Shown here piece by piece: positions 1-8,066 of a DNA stretch of 64,000 bases. Positions within the stretch are counted from its first letter, which is position 1. The number at the start of each line of letters is the position of its first letter. This DNA is from Flavobacterium sp. KS-LB2 (GTDB lineage: Bacteria; Bacteroidota; Bacteroidia; Flavobacteriales; Flavobacteriaceae). The position numbers and the translations under genes are program-made. The notes under the pieces are model-generated. The model did no database searches and was not told the DNA's origin. It saw only the letters and a list, made by a program, of their open reading frames with translations. Where the stretch lies: the NCBI RefSeq assembly GCF_036895565.1, contig NZ_CP145904.1, forward strand, positions 2,852,001 through 2,916,000, read 5' to 3'.

Positions 1-287
1 GCGTACGGTTTTAAAAATTCAAATCCACTTACAAAGGTTTCTACATCTACAGTTATCTTATCCCCGCTATAAATACCAGTAAGAATTCCTATTAGTGTTA
101 TTCCTATTTGTACGGTTGATAAGAATTTGTTTGGCGAATTTGCCAAATCGAGTGCAATTTTAGCGCTTTTATTTCCTTTTTTTGCTGCAGTCTCTAATCT
201 GTTTTTTCGTGCTGAAATCAATGCGATTTCTGACATTGAGAAAACCCCATTTAATAGTATTAGAAAAAATATTATTAGTATTTCCAA
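1..287 (-). CDS. DUF21/CNNM-type hemolysin-family membrane protein (partial, N-terminus only)
   Basis: The minus strand is open from the left edge to an in-frame stop near 306. The translation starts with a hydrophobic helix (LEILIIFFLILLNGVFSMSE), then ALISARKNRLETAAKKG, then a second helix around VQIGITLIGILTGIYSGD. This is the N-terminal signature of DUF21 (CNNM, CorC/TlyC-like) proteins: membrane proteins with later CBS and CorC_HlyC domains, linked in the family to divalent cation (Mg/Co) transport. No ATG precedes the first helix. A TTG at 287 is the best start; the first ATG (MSEIAL) would cut the helix away. The C-terminal three quarters lie outside the window. Family assignment is fairly sure, substrate unknown. 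Confidence 0.75.
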   Translation of the reverse strand, partial: MEILIIFFLILLNGVFSMSEIALISARKNRLETAAKKGNKSAKIALDLANSPNKFLSTVQIGITLIGILTGIYSGDKITVDVETFVSGFEFLKPY

Positions 288-360
288 TTTTTTAGTTGAT
301 TCGTTTTTTGTTTAAAATCTAATTTCTGAATTTTTACTTTCTGAAATCTGCAATCTGGAT

Positions 361-506
361 TTTAGCCCAGATGGTAATGAAAAGCCCAGAGTTTAAAAAG
401 CTGATTTTTCTTGTCAAAAAAGAGCGCCCAAAGGAAGCTCCTTTTATGGCTTAGAAAAACAGCTATTTTAACGAGGACTTGAAATGTACAGCTGGAATTG
501 CTCCTA
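361..506 (-). repeat. Dispersed ~145-bp intergenic element, copy A
   Basis: Read on the minus strand from the adk stop codon, this stretch aligns along its whole length with 15860-16003 on the plus strand. The first 57 positions align without gaps. The middle differs by about two bases of length but keeps a hairpin in the same place. The last 32 positions match at 28 (CTSYGGG, then TTTTCATT, then CCATCYGGGCTAAAA). The adk stop codon lies inside the first three bases of the element. No ORF is conserved between the copies. It could be a mobile or palindromic intergenic repeat, or a structured RNA / 3'-end element. Confidence 0.6.
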
Positions 507-1076
507 TAAATTATCAATCACGTTGCTTACTCTTTCTGTAATTTCAGCGATTGAACCTATTCCGTTTACGGCATAAAACTTTCCTTGCTCCTCATAATAA
601 TTCATTAAAGGCGCTGTTTTTTCATTATATTCTTGGTAGCGATTTCTAATTTTTTCTTCATCTTGATCGTCAATTCTACCACTTGTTTTCCCTCTTTCCA
701 ATAGGCGTTTTACTAAAATCTCGTCATCGGCTTCTAGTGCGATTGTGGCCGCAACTTTAGAACCTATTGAAATAAGAAAAGCATCTAAAGCCTCGGCTTG
801 TGAAATGGTCCTTGGATATCCGTCAAACAAAATCCCATTAGTATCTGGGTGCTTGTTTACCTCATCAATCAGCATTTTTGTAGTGAGTTCATCTGGCACT
901 AAATCTCCAGCATCCATAAATACTCTTGCTTGTTTGCCTAGTTCTGTATCATTTTTTAAATTAAAACGAAATACATCACCAGTTGATATATGTGTTAATT
1001 TGTATTTTTCTTTTAAAAACTCAGCTTGAGTTCCTTTACCAGCTCCTGGTTTTCCAAATAAAACAATGTTAGTCAT
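504..1076 (-). CDS. adk: Adenylate kinase
   Basis: Cytosolic nucleoside monophosphate kinase converting ATP + AMP to 2 ADP. The 190-residue product opens with the P-loop FGKPGAGKGTQ (residues 7-17), followed by the AMP-binding STGDVFR segment (about 32-38), the GYPRT motif (about 86-90), and RGKTSGRIDDQ at the start of a short LID (about 128-138). There is no four-cysteine zinc LID. The length is usual for the short bacterial form. It lies 15 bp downstream of hpt on the same strand and is probably co-transcribed with it from the hpt promoter. The stop codon is immediately followed by, and slightly overlaps, repeat element A. Confidence 0.97.
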   Translation of the reverse strand: MTNIVLFGKPGAGKGTQAEFLKEKYKLTHISTGDVFRFNLKNDTELGKQARVFMDAGDLVPDELTTKMLIDEVNKHPDTNGILFDGYPRTISQAEALDAFLISIGSKVAATIALEADDEILVKRLLERGKTSGRIDDQDEEKIRNRYQEYNEKTAPLMNYYEEQGKFYAVNGIGSIAEITERVSNVIDNL

Positions 1077-1091
1077 GTTGTTCTTGTATAG

Positions 1092-1622
1092 TTATTCTTT
1101 TAGTTTATATACTTCAGGTAAATTTCTTCCCAAGCCATCGTAGTCTAAGCCAAAACCCACAATAAATTTATTTGGAATTCGGATTCCAACATAGTCTATT
1201 TTAATATCTTTCTTATATGCTTCGGGTTTGAAAAAAAGTGTTGCTATTTTAAAATGTTTTACATTTTGTTTTTTGAATAATTCTTTCAGCTCTACCAATG
1301 TATTTCCGGTATCAACAATATCCTCGATTATAACTACACTACGTCCTGTCAAATCCTGATTTATACCTATTAATTGTTTCACTTCGTTTGTGGAAGAAGT
1401 TCCTTCATAGGAAGCCATTTTTATAAAAGATACTTCACATGGTTTTTTGTATAATTTCATAAAGTCCGAAACTACCATAAAAGAGCCATTCAGCACACCC
1501 ACAAATACAGGTGTTTCATGAGCAAAATCAGCTTCGACTTGCGAAACCATTTTAGCAATGGCAAAATCAATTTCTTTAGCAGAAATAAACGGAACAAATT
1601 GTTTATCGTGAAGTTGTATCAT
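1092..1622 (-). CDS. hpt: Hypoxanthine phosphoribosyltransferase
   Basis: Purine salvage enzyme making IMP or GMP from hypoxanthine or guanine and PRPP. The 176-residue product shows the PRPP-binding loop VVIIEDIVDTGNTL about two thirds along, an upstream LNGSFMVVSDFMK segment, and the late FIVGFGLDYDGLGRNLPEVY segment typical of type I PRTases. An open frame extends 22 codons further upstream, but I place the start at the ATG at 1622 (MIQLHDKQF), because a perfect TATCTTTG promoter box lies at 1647-1654 inside that extension. It is first in an hpt-adk pair. A purine synthesis pair (purK-purE) lies 4 kb away. Confidence 0.95.
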   Translation of the reverse strand: MIQLHDKQFVPFISAKEIDFAIAKMVSQVEADFAHETPVFVGVLNGSFMVVSDFMKLYKKPCEVSFIKMASYEGTSSTNEVKQLIGINQDLTGRSVVIIEDIVDTGNTLVELKELFKKQNVKHFKIATLFFKPEAYKKDIKIDYVGIRIPNKFIVGFGLDYDGLGRNLPEVYKLKE

Positions 1623-1646
1623 TATTTTCGTGTTTAAAATAATGCG

Positions 1647-1673
1647 CAAAGATACAGAATTCGGATTTGACAA
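1647..1673 (-). promoter_or_regulatory. hpt-adk promoter
   Basis: On the minus strand TATCTTTG (1654 to 1647) matches the Bacteroidota -7 box TAnnTTTG exactly. A TTG (1673-1671) lies 16 bp upstream, one base below the usual 17-23 spacing. The box is 24 bp upstream of the chosen hpt ATG. Confidence 0.6.
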
Positions 1674-1820
1674 TTGATAATTGGGCATTAATTTCTGACT
1701 AACGAATCAAACAAGTTAATTACCCAAACAATCCTTACATTTAAAATTACAAAAAAAACAAACAATATACTCAAAAACAAGTAGTTAAACGATTATTAAA
1801 ATCCGTTAATCGAAAAAAAA

Positions 1821-1850
1821 TTGTTGGAATTTTATTTATCCCTAAATTTA
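1821..1850 (+). promoter_or_regulatory. Likely promoter of the DUF1800/DUF1501 pair
   Basis: TTG at 1821-1823, 19 bp, then TAAATTTA at 1843-1850. The -7 box has one mismatch to TAnnTTTG. It ends 29 bp before the ATG of the DUF1800 gene. Confidence 0.4.
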
Positions 1851-1879
1851 AGTAGTAGGATATTGAAAATCGTAAAACT

Positions 1880-3532
1880 ATGGCTTCACTAAATCCAAAT
1901 ACAGCAATTTTAGGCATCAAAAACGCTAAACATTTATTGCGAAGAGCAACTTTTGTTTATACCAAGGCCCTAATAGAACAGTACTCTAAATTAACTCCCA
2001 ACGAGGCTTTGCATTTATTATTGGTAGAGAGCACACTCCCTTTAAATTTGCCTTATGACTCTTTACCAACTACTGCACCAGATGGCTTTTGGACAGAATC
2101 TACTAATCTTGCCTCTTCATTTCCGAATCAATATGGCAAAGGCACAATAGTAACTGGTTGGTGGTGGTTTAATGCCATAAATACTCCTACATTAAAATTC
2201 AAACTTTCCCATTTTCTATCTACTCGATTTACAGTTATAAAAAACGAACAAGTTTTTGGATCAGCAACTGAATTTTATGATTACATCAGATTACTTTTAT
2301 TTTATTCCTATGGAAATTATAAAATATTAGCAAAAAAAATAACATTAAATAACTCGATGCTTTCTTTTTTAAATAACACTTCTAATATAAAAAGTTCTCC
2401 AAATGAAAATTATGCTCGTGAATTTTTAGAGTTATTCACTATTGGAAAAGGAGCCCAAATTGCACCCGGGAACTACACCAATTACACAGAATCAGATATC
2501 GTGCAAGCTGCAAGAGTATTAACTGGTTTTAAAAGAAAGTATGAGAGATCTATAATAGATTCAGAAACTGGAATCCCAAAAGGATACAATCAATTTTCAG
2601 ATCACAACACAAGCTCTAAATCATTTAGCAGTGCTTTTAATAATAAAACAATTGCATCTGCAACTGATGCAGCCTCGATGGATACTGAATTAAACAGCTA
2701 TATTGACATGGTCTTTGAACAACCAGCTACTGCTAAAAACATTTGTAGAAAAATATACACTTATTTTGTGAAAAGTAACATTTCGGAAGAAGTCGAAAAC
2801 GACATAATAAATCCATTAGCTCAAGACTTTTATGACAATGGATATGAAATTGTTCCCATAATTCGAAAATTATTAGAAAGTCAACATTTTTATGATTTAG
2901 ATGACAGTAACGCTACCGATGAAACTATAGGTGGAATAATAAAATCACCTCTTCAACAATTGTCAGAAATATGTACCTATTTAAAAGCTTCTATTCCTGA
3001 CCCTTCCTCAAATCCATCCTATTTTTATTATAATTTTTGGACTTATTTTGTCAGCAATACCTTTTTTATACGTTCCAATATGATTTTATTTGAACCCGAA
3101 AATGTTGCTGGACACGCCGCATACTACCAAGCTCCAAATTTTGACAAAACATGGATTTCATCTTCTACATTAATTGCGAAATATAGGTTAGGAGAATCAC
3201 TGCTCGATGGCATTAACAGAATAAGCGGTAATAGTAACATTATAACTAAAATAAACATATCGGCAGTTATAAAAAATGATGGTATCATATCAAATCCTTC
3301 GAACCCTTTTACATTAACTTCTGAACTATGCAACGCACTTTTCGCTCAGGAACCGGACACAGATCGTATTAACTACTTTATGAATTCGTTCCTCCTGCAA
3401 GGTCTTACTAATTATTACTGGACTGAAGCCTGGAATAATTTTATTAGTACCAATAATAGTTCAGTAGTCGAATCTCGATTAAAGCTATTAGTAACCAAAA
3501 TATTAAGAGCTCCCGAATCTCAAATGTTTTAA
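1880..3532 (+). CDS. DUF1800 family protein
   Basis: Large uncharacterised protein, 550 residues. The family signature is clear: NENYAREFLELFTIGKG at about 175-191 and the early LLRRATFVYTKALI segment (about 15-28), followed by the KNICRKIYTYFV region near 290. It is followed 100 bp later by a DUF1501 gene. DUF1800/DUF1501 pairs are a recurring two-gene unit in Bacteroidota and Planctomycetes, with no established biochemical role that I know of. No convincing signal peptide is seen at this start, whereas its partner is exported. The last ten codons (ILRAPESQMF) are echoed in degenerate form just after the stop codon. Confidence 0.85.
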   Translation: MASLNPNTAILGIKNAKHLLRRATFVYTKALIEQYSKLTPNEALHLLLVESTLPLNLPYDSLPTTAPDGFWTESTNLASSFPNQYGKGTIVTGWWWFNAINTPTLKFKLSHFLSTRFTVIKNEQVFGSATEFYDYIRLLLFYSYGNYKILAKKITLNNSMLSFLNNTSNIKSSPNENYAREFLELFTIGKGAQIAPGNYTNYTESDIVQAARVLTGFKRKYERSIIDSETGIPKGYNQFSDHNTSSKSFSSAFNNKTIASATDAASMDTELNSYIDMVFEQPATAKNICRKIYTYFVKSNISEEVENDIINPLAQDFYDNGYEIVPIIRKLLESQHFYDLDDSNATDETIGGIIKSPLQQLSEICTYLKASIPDPSSNPSYFYYNFWTYFVSNTFFIRSNMILFEPENVAGHAAYYQAPNFDKTWISSSTLIAKYRLGESLLDGINRISGNSNIITKINISAVIKNDGIISNPSNPFTLTSELCNALFAQEPDTDRINYFMNSFLLQGLTNYYWTEAWNNFISTNNSSVVESRLKLLVTKILRAPESQMF

Positions 3533-3603
3533 TTTTATTTCCAAATTATGTTTATCGGCACGATATTAAGAGACCCCAAATCTCGGATGTTTTAGTATTA
3601 TTT
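3500..3603 (+). repeat. Tandem imperfect duplication of the DUF1800 3' end
   Basis: Bases 3500-3540 (last codons, stop and trailer of the DUF1800 gene) match 3563-3603 at 34 of 41 positions. The offset is 63 bp, i.e. 21 codons. In the same frame, the second copy reads ILRDPKSRMF and a stop, against ILRAPESQMF and a stop in the gene. The five codons before each copy are also chemically similar (MFIGT versus LLVTK). The second copy has no start or upstream gene body. Confidence 0.6.
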
Positions 3604-3632
3604 CAATAATTAATAACAAAACAACAAATATC

Positions 3633-5276
3633 ATGAGAAGAAGAAATTTTATTAAATTGACTTCAACAGCTAGCGCACTTTCATTATTGCCTACAGAAGT
3701 TTTTGCTCTTTTTAAATCTGCAGGAATGACGACCTGTCCTGATTCTAACTCAAAAAAAATAGTTTTAATTCAATTGGCAGGGGCTAATGATGGATTAAAC
3801 ACTATTGTACCTCTAAATCAATATGACACTTATGCTTCCTTACGACCAAATATAAAGCTTAATAATATTGGGCAAGCAAATGGCGTAATCAATCTAGATT
3901 CAACTGTACCTTTAACAAACCAAGTGGGATTACATCCTTCTTTGACTGGTTTTAAAGACTTATATGACAAAGGGTTTATGAGAATCATTCAAGGTGTTGG
4001 CTATCCCTCTCAAGATAAATCTCATTTTAAATCGACTGATTTGTGGCTAACAGGAGGTGACGGCACAATGGCAAATAATTATTTTGACAGTGGATGGATA
4101 GGACGTTTTCTAGAGAATTATTACACTGCCTTTTTAAATTCAAATTTTCCTTTAGGCATTCAATTAGGGAGTAGCGATAATTCGTTAGGTTTCCATGGAG
4201 TTATCGAGCATGGAATGTCTCTAAATATAAGTGGTCAGGATTTATCAGGATTTTATTCTGTCGTAAATGGCTTAGGTGGAACTCCCCCAACAAATATTCC
4301 TGATTCAGAATATGGAGGCTTAATCCAATATATAATTAATAATGATACCTCTACAAATTCTTATGCCCAGACTATTACTAACTCATTTAATTCAGGCTCT
4401 AATTCTTTAACATATCCAAATACGAGTTTATCCAATCAGTTAAAAACAGTCGCTCGTTTTATTTCAGGAGGTCTTGAAACTAAGGTATATTTAGTTAAAG
4501 TAGGAGGATTTGATACTCATGATATGCAGGTCGCGGCTAACAATACTACACATTTAGGTAATCATGCGAATCTTTTAACTCAAATATCCGAAGCAATCAA
4601 CTCTTTCATTACAGATTTAAACAATCAAAACATAGCTAATGATGTTGTAGCTATCACTTTTTCAGAATTTGGACGAAAAGCGGGAGAAAATGCAAGTTTA
4701 GGAACTGATCATGGTGAAATTGCCCCAATGTTTGTTTTTGGAAATGCTATAAACCCAGGTATATCAGGAACAAATATTAATTTATCCGAAGCAGTTTCGA
4801 CTAATAATTATCAAGTAAGAACTGTTCAGCATGATTACAGAAGAGTTTTCAGTACAGTACTTCAAGATTGGTTTGGAACAAGTAATAAGACATTAGATCT
4901 CACTTTCTATAATAATACTACCAACATTGGATTTTCAAATAACAAAATTGCAGATTTAATAAAAACTCAAAACATAGTTAATGCAACTTGCTATACCGAC
5001 AATTTACTATCTACTAATGAATATAAGAACAATTATGAGGTAATTGTTTATCCTAATCCAGTATCAGAACTCCTAACAATAAACGCTCCTAACAACAATG
5101 ATATTCTTGCTGTTTCTATTTACTCTATGGATGGAAAATTTATTGGAAAATATAAGAACCCTCTAGCCTACAGTCAGTTTTCTATAAACATTGAAAATTT
5201 ATCAGTAGGATTCTACAACTTGAAGATTGAAACCAACAATGGTGTTTTCTCAAAAAAAATAATTGTGAGACGGTAA
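3633..5276 (+). CDS. DUF1501 family exported protein with type IX (type A) sorting domain
   Basis: 547 residues. The N-terminus MRRRNFIKLTSTASALSLLP looks like a twin-arginine-type signal, as usual in this family. The body has DUF1501 landmarks: QLAGANDGLNTIVPL (about 48-62), GGFDTHDMQ (about 291-299), and a late SEFGRKAGEN / GTDHGEIAPMFVFG segment. The family resembles the alkaline phosphatase/sulfatase fold. The C-terminal ~80 residues (from IVYPNPVSELLTI, ending FSKKIIVRR) are a type A sorting domain, so the protein should be a type IX secretion cargo processed by PorU, which is encoded at 60.1 kb. It pairs with the DUF1800 gene upstream. Molecular function unknown. Confidence 0.85.
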   Translation: MRRRNFIKLTSTASALSLLPTEVFALFKSAGMTTCPDSNSKKIVLIQLAGANDGLNTIVPLNQYDTYASLRPNIKLNNIGQANGVINLDSTVPLTNQVGLHPSLTGFKDLYDKGFMRIIQGVGYPSQDKSHFKSTDLWLTGGDGTMANNYFDSGWIGRFLENYYTAFLNSNFPLGIQLGSSDNSLGFHGVIEHGMSLNISGQDLSGFYSVVNGLGGTPPTNIPDSEYGGLIQYIINNDTSTNSYAQTITNSFNSGSNSLTYPNTSLSNQLKTVARFISGGLETKVYLVKVGGFDTHDMQVAANNTTHLGNHANLLTQISEAINSFITDLNNQNIANDVVAITFSEFGRKAGENASLGTDHGEIAPMFVFGNAINPGISGTNINLSEAVSTNNYQVRTVQHDYRRVFSTVLQDWFGTSNKTLDLTFYNNTTNIGFSNNKIADLIKTQNIVNATCYTDNLLSTNEYKNNYEVIVYPNPVSELLTINAPNNNDILAVSIYSMDGKFIGKYKNPLAYSQFSINIENLSVGFYNLKIETNNGVFSKKIIVRR

Positions 5277-5348
5277 ACAACATGAATATTGAATCACCCT
5301 TAGAACTATTTTACAACACGTATCTTTTAATTATTAATCATTATAAAG

Positions 5349-5356
5349 TATCTTTG
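5349..5356 (+). promoter_or_regulatory. purK promoter -7 box
   Basis: TATCTTTG is an exact TAnnTTTG match, 20 bp before the purK ATG. No good TTG is present at the -33 position. Confidence 0.5.
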
Positions 5357-5376
5357 CCTAAACATACAACTAGACA

Positions 5377-6528
5377 ATGAATTATTTTTCTTCTGATTTT
5401 AAATTGGGAATTCTTGGCGGTGGACAACTGGGCAAAATGCTATTGTTTGACACCCGAAAATTCGACATACAAACTTATGTTCTTGATCCAAGTGATGAAG
5501 CACCATGTAAAATAGCCTGTAATCATTTTTTTAAAGGTGATTTAATGGATTTTGAAACGGTTTATAACTTTGGTAAAAAAGTGGACGTTTTAACTTTTGA
5601 AATTGAGTTGGTAAATCTAGAAGCTTTAATAAAACTCGAGGACGAAGGATTAAAAGTATACCCTTCTCCAAAAACGTTGAAACTGATTCAAAACAAAGGA
5701 ATTCAGAAAGATTTCTATACTCAAAATACTATTCCAACAGCAAATTACAAACGTTTTCACGATTTGAAAAGTCTAGTTGTTTCTATATTAGATTCAAAAA
5801 CAAAACTGCCATTTGTGTGGAAATGTACGGAATTTGGCTATGATGGTAATGGTGTAAAAGTGATCCGCCATATTTCGGACTTGGATAATTTAGCGAATGT
5901 AGAATGTATTGCTGAAGAAATGGTTCCGTTCAAAAATGAATTGGCCGTTATTGTTTGTCGCAATCCTTCCGGTGAAATCAAAACGTATCCTGTGGTGGAA
6001 ATGGAATTTCATCCCGAAGCCAATCAAGTAGAATATGTGATTTGTCCTGCTCGAATTGATGAAAAAGTTGCTGAAAAAGCAAGAGCAATCGCATTGAATG
6101 TTTCCGAAAAATTCAATCATGTGGGATTATTAGCTGTAGAAATGTTTCAAACTGAGGACGATGAAATCCTCGTGAACGAAGTGGCTCCACGCCCGCATAA
6201 TTCCGGTCATTATTCTATTGAAGCCAGCTATACGTCACAATTTGAAAACCATTTGCGTGCTATTCTTGATTTACCTCTGGGAAATACAGACAGTAAAGTA
6301 GCTGGAATTATGGTAAATCTAGTAGGCGCCGAAGGTTTTTCCGGAAATGTAGTGTATGAAAACATCGAAAAAATATTGGGCTGGAATGGTGTTACGCCAC
6401 ACATTTACGGAAAAAAACAAACACGTCCTTTTAGAAAAATGGGACATGTCACCATCGTAAACGAAGACATCAATGAAGCAAGAAGAATTGCCGAGAATGT
6501 AAAGAATACGATTAGAGTAATAAGTTAA
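5377..6528 (+). CDS. purK: N5-carboxyaminoimidazole ribonucleotide synthase
   Basis: ATP-grasp enzyme of de novo purine synthesis: carboxylates AIR with bicarbonate and ATP to N5-CAIR. The 383-residue protein starts with a pre-ATP-grasp domain (LGILGGGQLGKML, about 10-22). It continues with the ATP-grasp core: KCTEFGYDGNGVKVI near 149, and VNEVAPRPHNSGHYSIEA near 267, which carries the metal-binding Glu/Asn residues. Length is normal. It is followed by purE 107 bp downstream, whose product converts N5-CAIR to CAIR, so the two catalyse consecutive steps. Confidence 0.96.
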   Translation: MNYFSSDFKLGILGGGQLGKMLLFDTRKFDIQTYVLDPSDEAPCKIACNHFFKGDLMDFETVYNFGKKVDVLTFEIELVNLEALIKLEDEGLKVYPSPKTLKLIQNKGIQKDFYTQNTIPTANYKRFHDLKSLVVSILDSKTKLPFVWKCTEFGYDGNGVKVIRHISDLDNLANVECIAEEMVPFKNELAVIVCRNPSGEIKTYPVVEMEFHPEANQVEYVICPARIDEKVAEKARAIALNVSEKFNHVGLLAVEMFQTEDDEILVNEVAPRPHNSGHYSIEASYTSQFENHLRAILDLPLGNTDSKVAGIMVNLVGAEGFSGNVVYENIEKILGWNGVTPHIYGKKQTRPFRKMGHVTIVNEDINEARRIAENVKNTIRVIS

Positions 6529-6531
6529 TTG

Positions 6532-6627
6532 AAAGATTGAAAAAATTAAAGATTAAACAATTCAGAACACCAACTAAATTGAATTTCTCAATAATCTTTA
6601 AATACTTAAATCTTTAAATCTTTAAAT
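6532..6627 (+). repeat. Low-complexity inverted-repeat spacer between purK and purE
   Basis: The spacer holds AAAGATTGAAAA / TTAAAGATTAAA on its left and AATCTTTAAAT / TTAAATCTTTAAATCTTTAAA on its right, so the two sides can fold on each other. Similar GATT/AATC islands lie at about 320-360 and 16600-16675. No promoter consensus is seen, so purE is probably read from the purK promoter. Confidence 0.4.
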
Positions 6628-6635
6628 AAAAAACA

Positions 6636-7118
6636 ATGAAAGTAGCCGTAATAATGGGAAGCATATCCGATATGCCCATCATGCAAGAAGCCATAGATAT
6701 CCTAAAAGCATTTGAAATAGAAATTGAAGTCGATATCGTTTCGGCACACAGAACTCCCGAAAAATTATTTGATTTCAGCAACAATGCACACACTCGCGGA
6801 ATTTCGGTAGTAATAGCAGGTGCTGGCGGAGCAGCGCATTTGCCAGGAATGGTCGCTTCTATGTCGCCACTTCCAGTAATTGGCGTGCCAATAAAATCAA
6901 GTAATTCCATTGATGGCTGGGATAGCGTATTATCCATTCTGCAAATGCCAGGCGGAGTTCCCGTAGCAACCGTTGCCTTAAACGGAGCAAAAAATGCAGG
7001 AATTCTTGCCACTCAAATTATAGGAAGTCACAATAAAAGTGTGATGGAAAAAATAATTAAATACAAAACAGGATTGAAAGAAGCCGTTAACATCGCTTCT
7101 GAAAGTTTACAGAAATAG
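6636..7118 (+). CDS. purE: N5-carboxyaminoimidazole ribonucleotide mutase
   Basis: Class I PurE of 160 residues, converting N5-CAIR to CAIR. The substrate loop GSISDMPIM (9-17), the SAHRTPEKL segment (about 36-44) with the catalytic His, and AGAGGAAHLPGMVA (about 62-75) are all intact. It follows purK in the same direction and ends at a strong intrinsic terminator at 7119-7144. Confidence 0.97.
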   Translation: MKVAVIMGSISDMPIMQEAIDILKAFEIEIEVDIVSAHRTPEKLFDFSNNAHTRGISVVIAGAGGAAHLPGMVASMSPLPVIGVPIKSSNSIDGWDSVLSILQMPGGVPVATVALNGAKNAGILATQIIGSHNKSVMEKIIKYKTGLKEAVNIASESLQK

Positions 7119-7144
7119 AAAAAGCTCCTTGATGGAGCTTTTTT
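7119..7144 (+). terminator. Intrinsic terminator after purE
   Basis: Stem AAAAAGCTCC / GGAGCTTTTT with a 5-nt loop and a following T run. It starts at the purE stop codon. Confidence 0.85.
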
Positions 7145-7166
7145 CATTTATTTAAATCTTGAAACA

Positions 7167-7838
7167 TTATTCAGCATTAACCACGATTTCAAGAACTCCT
7201 TCAAATTCTGATGCAATAATATCGTCTTTACTTAACCAATATTCAGAAGTCATAATCGTATAATTCACATTATCCGTAGTCTTAACATCCCATAAAATGT
7301 CTTCGGCTTCTGGGAAAAGAGCATTTTCAGTCATCTGACTATCAAATAATCGTTTAATTAAATTACTACCCGACAATCCGTTGTTTAATAATTTTAAAAT
7401 ACTTTCTTTAGTCAATTCGTTTTCATTTTCACCTTCTGCTGGCGTCAAACTGCATTCGATAATAGTCGCTTTTGCATTAGGAAAAGTACCGTTGTATGCT
7501 TTGAAAAGCAATTGATTAATATGAAACAAAGTCGAATGCAATCCTATCTCTGGATATTCTTCACATACTTTATCCAAAAACATATCATTCGAAATTTGCT
7601 GAATCTGACCTTCATTTAAAGCTTCAGATAATTTGTATTCCAATACAATTGCAGCAGCATCTCTGGCTTCAAAATCAGAAATTGCCATAAATAACAATTC
7701 TCTTAAACTGGCAGCATCTGCCTCAGCTGCATCTGGATAATCAAATTTTTCAAGTAGTTTAATATAATCTTCATTTGTCCAATATTCTTCCACCTCATCA
7801 ACAGTATTCGCTCTATTTATTGTAATTTGATACTTCAT
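7167..7838 (-). CDS. Conserved hypothetical cytosolic protein
   Basis: 223 residues, acidic and mainly helical in appearance, with no signal peptide or membrane segment. Runs such as DAAEADAASLRELLFMAI and FEARDAAAIVLEYKLSEAL suggest helical-repeat or amphipathic helices. I do not recognise a family or any catalytic motif. It stands alone on the minus strand, convergent with purE, with a long upstream gap shared with the divergent M3 peptidase. The ATG at 7838 is preceded by an AT-rich leader with no SD sequence. Coding status is supported by the long intact frame and codon use like its neighbours. Confidence 0.75.
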   Translation of the reverse strand: MKYQITINRANTVDEVEEYWTNEDYIKLLEKFDYPDAAEADAASLRELLFMAISDFEARDAAAIVLEYKLSEALNEGQIQQISNDMFLDKVCEEYPEIGLHSTLFHINQLLFKAYNGTFPNAKATIIECSLTPAEGENENELTKESILKLLNNGLSGSNLIKRLFDSQMTENALFPEAEDILWDVKTTDNVNYTIMTSEYWLSKDDIIASEFEGVLEIVVNAE

Positions 7839-8017
7839 CTTTTCTTTAAATTTATTATATTTTTTCTGATTAGTCTTCTATAAAACGAATCATTTTTTCA
7901 CAATTTAGGGCTTTATTACTGCCAAACGAAATAAATAACATTTAAATAACACTTTATAGTGCGCTATTTTGGCCCAAATCAATTCCCTAGACAACCCCAT
8001 TTTTTTTATTAAATCCG

Positions 8018-8025
8018 TACCTTTG
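8018..8025 (+). promoter_or_regulatory. M3 peptidase promoter -7 box
   Basis: TACCTTTG matches TAnnTTTG exactly, 41 bp upstream of the ATG. No TTG is present at the expected -33 position. Confidence 0.45.
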
Positions 8026-8066
8026 ATTTCTTTTAAATATCGAATTATTTTTATTACAAAATACAA

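Noticed and set aside
745-1029. 94-residue frame antisense to adk
   Set aside because: Lies wholly within the well-supported adk gene on the other strand, has no family features, and reflects codon bias of adk.
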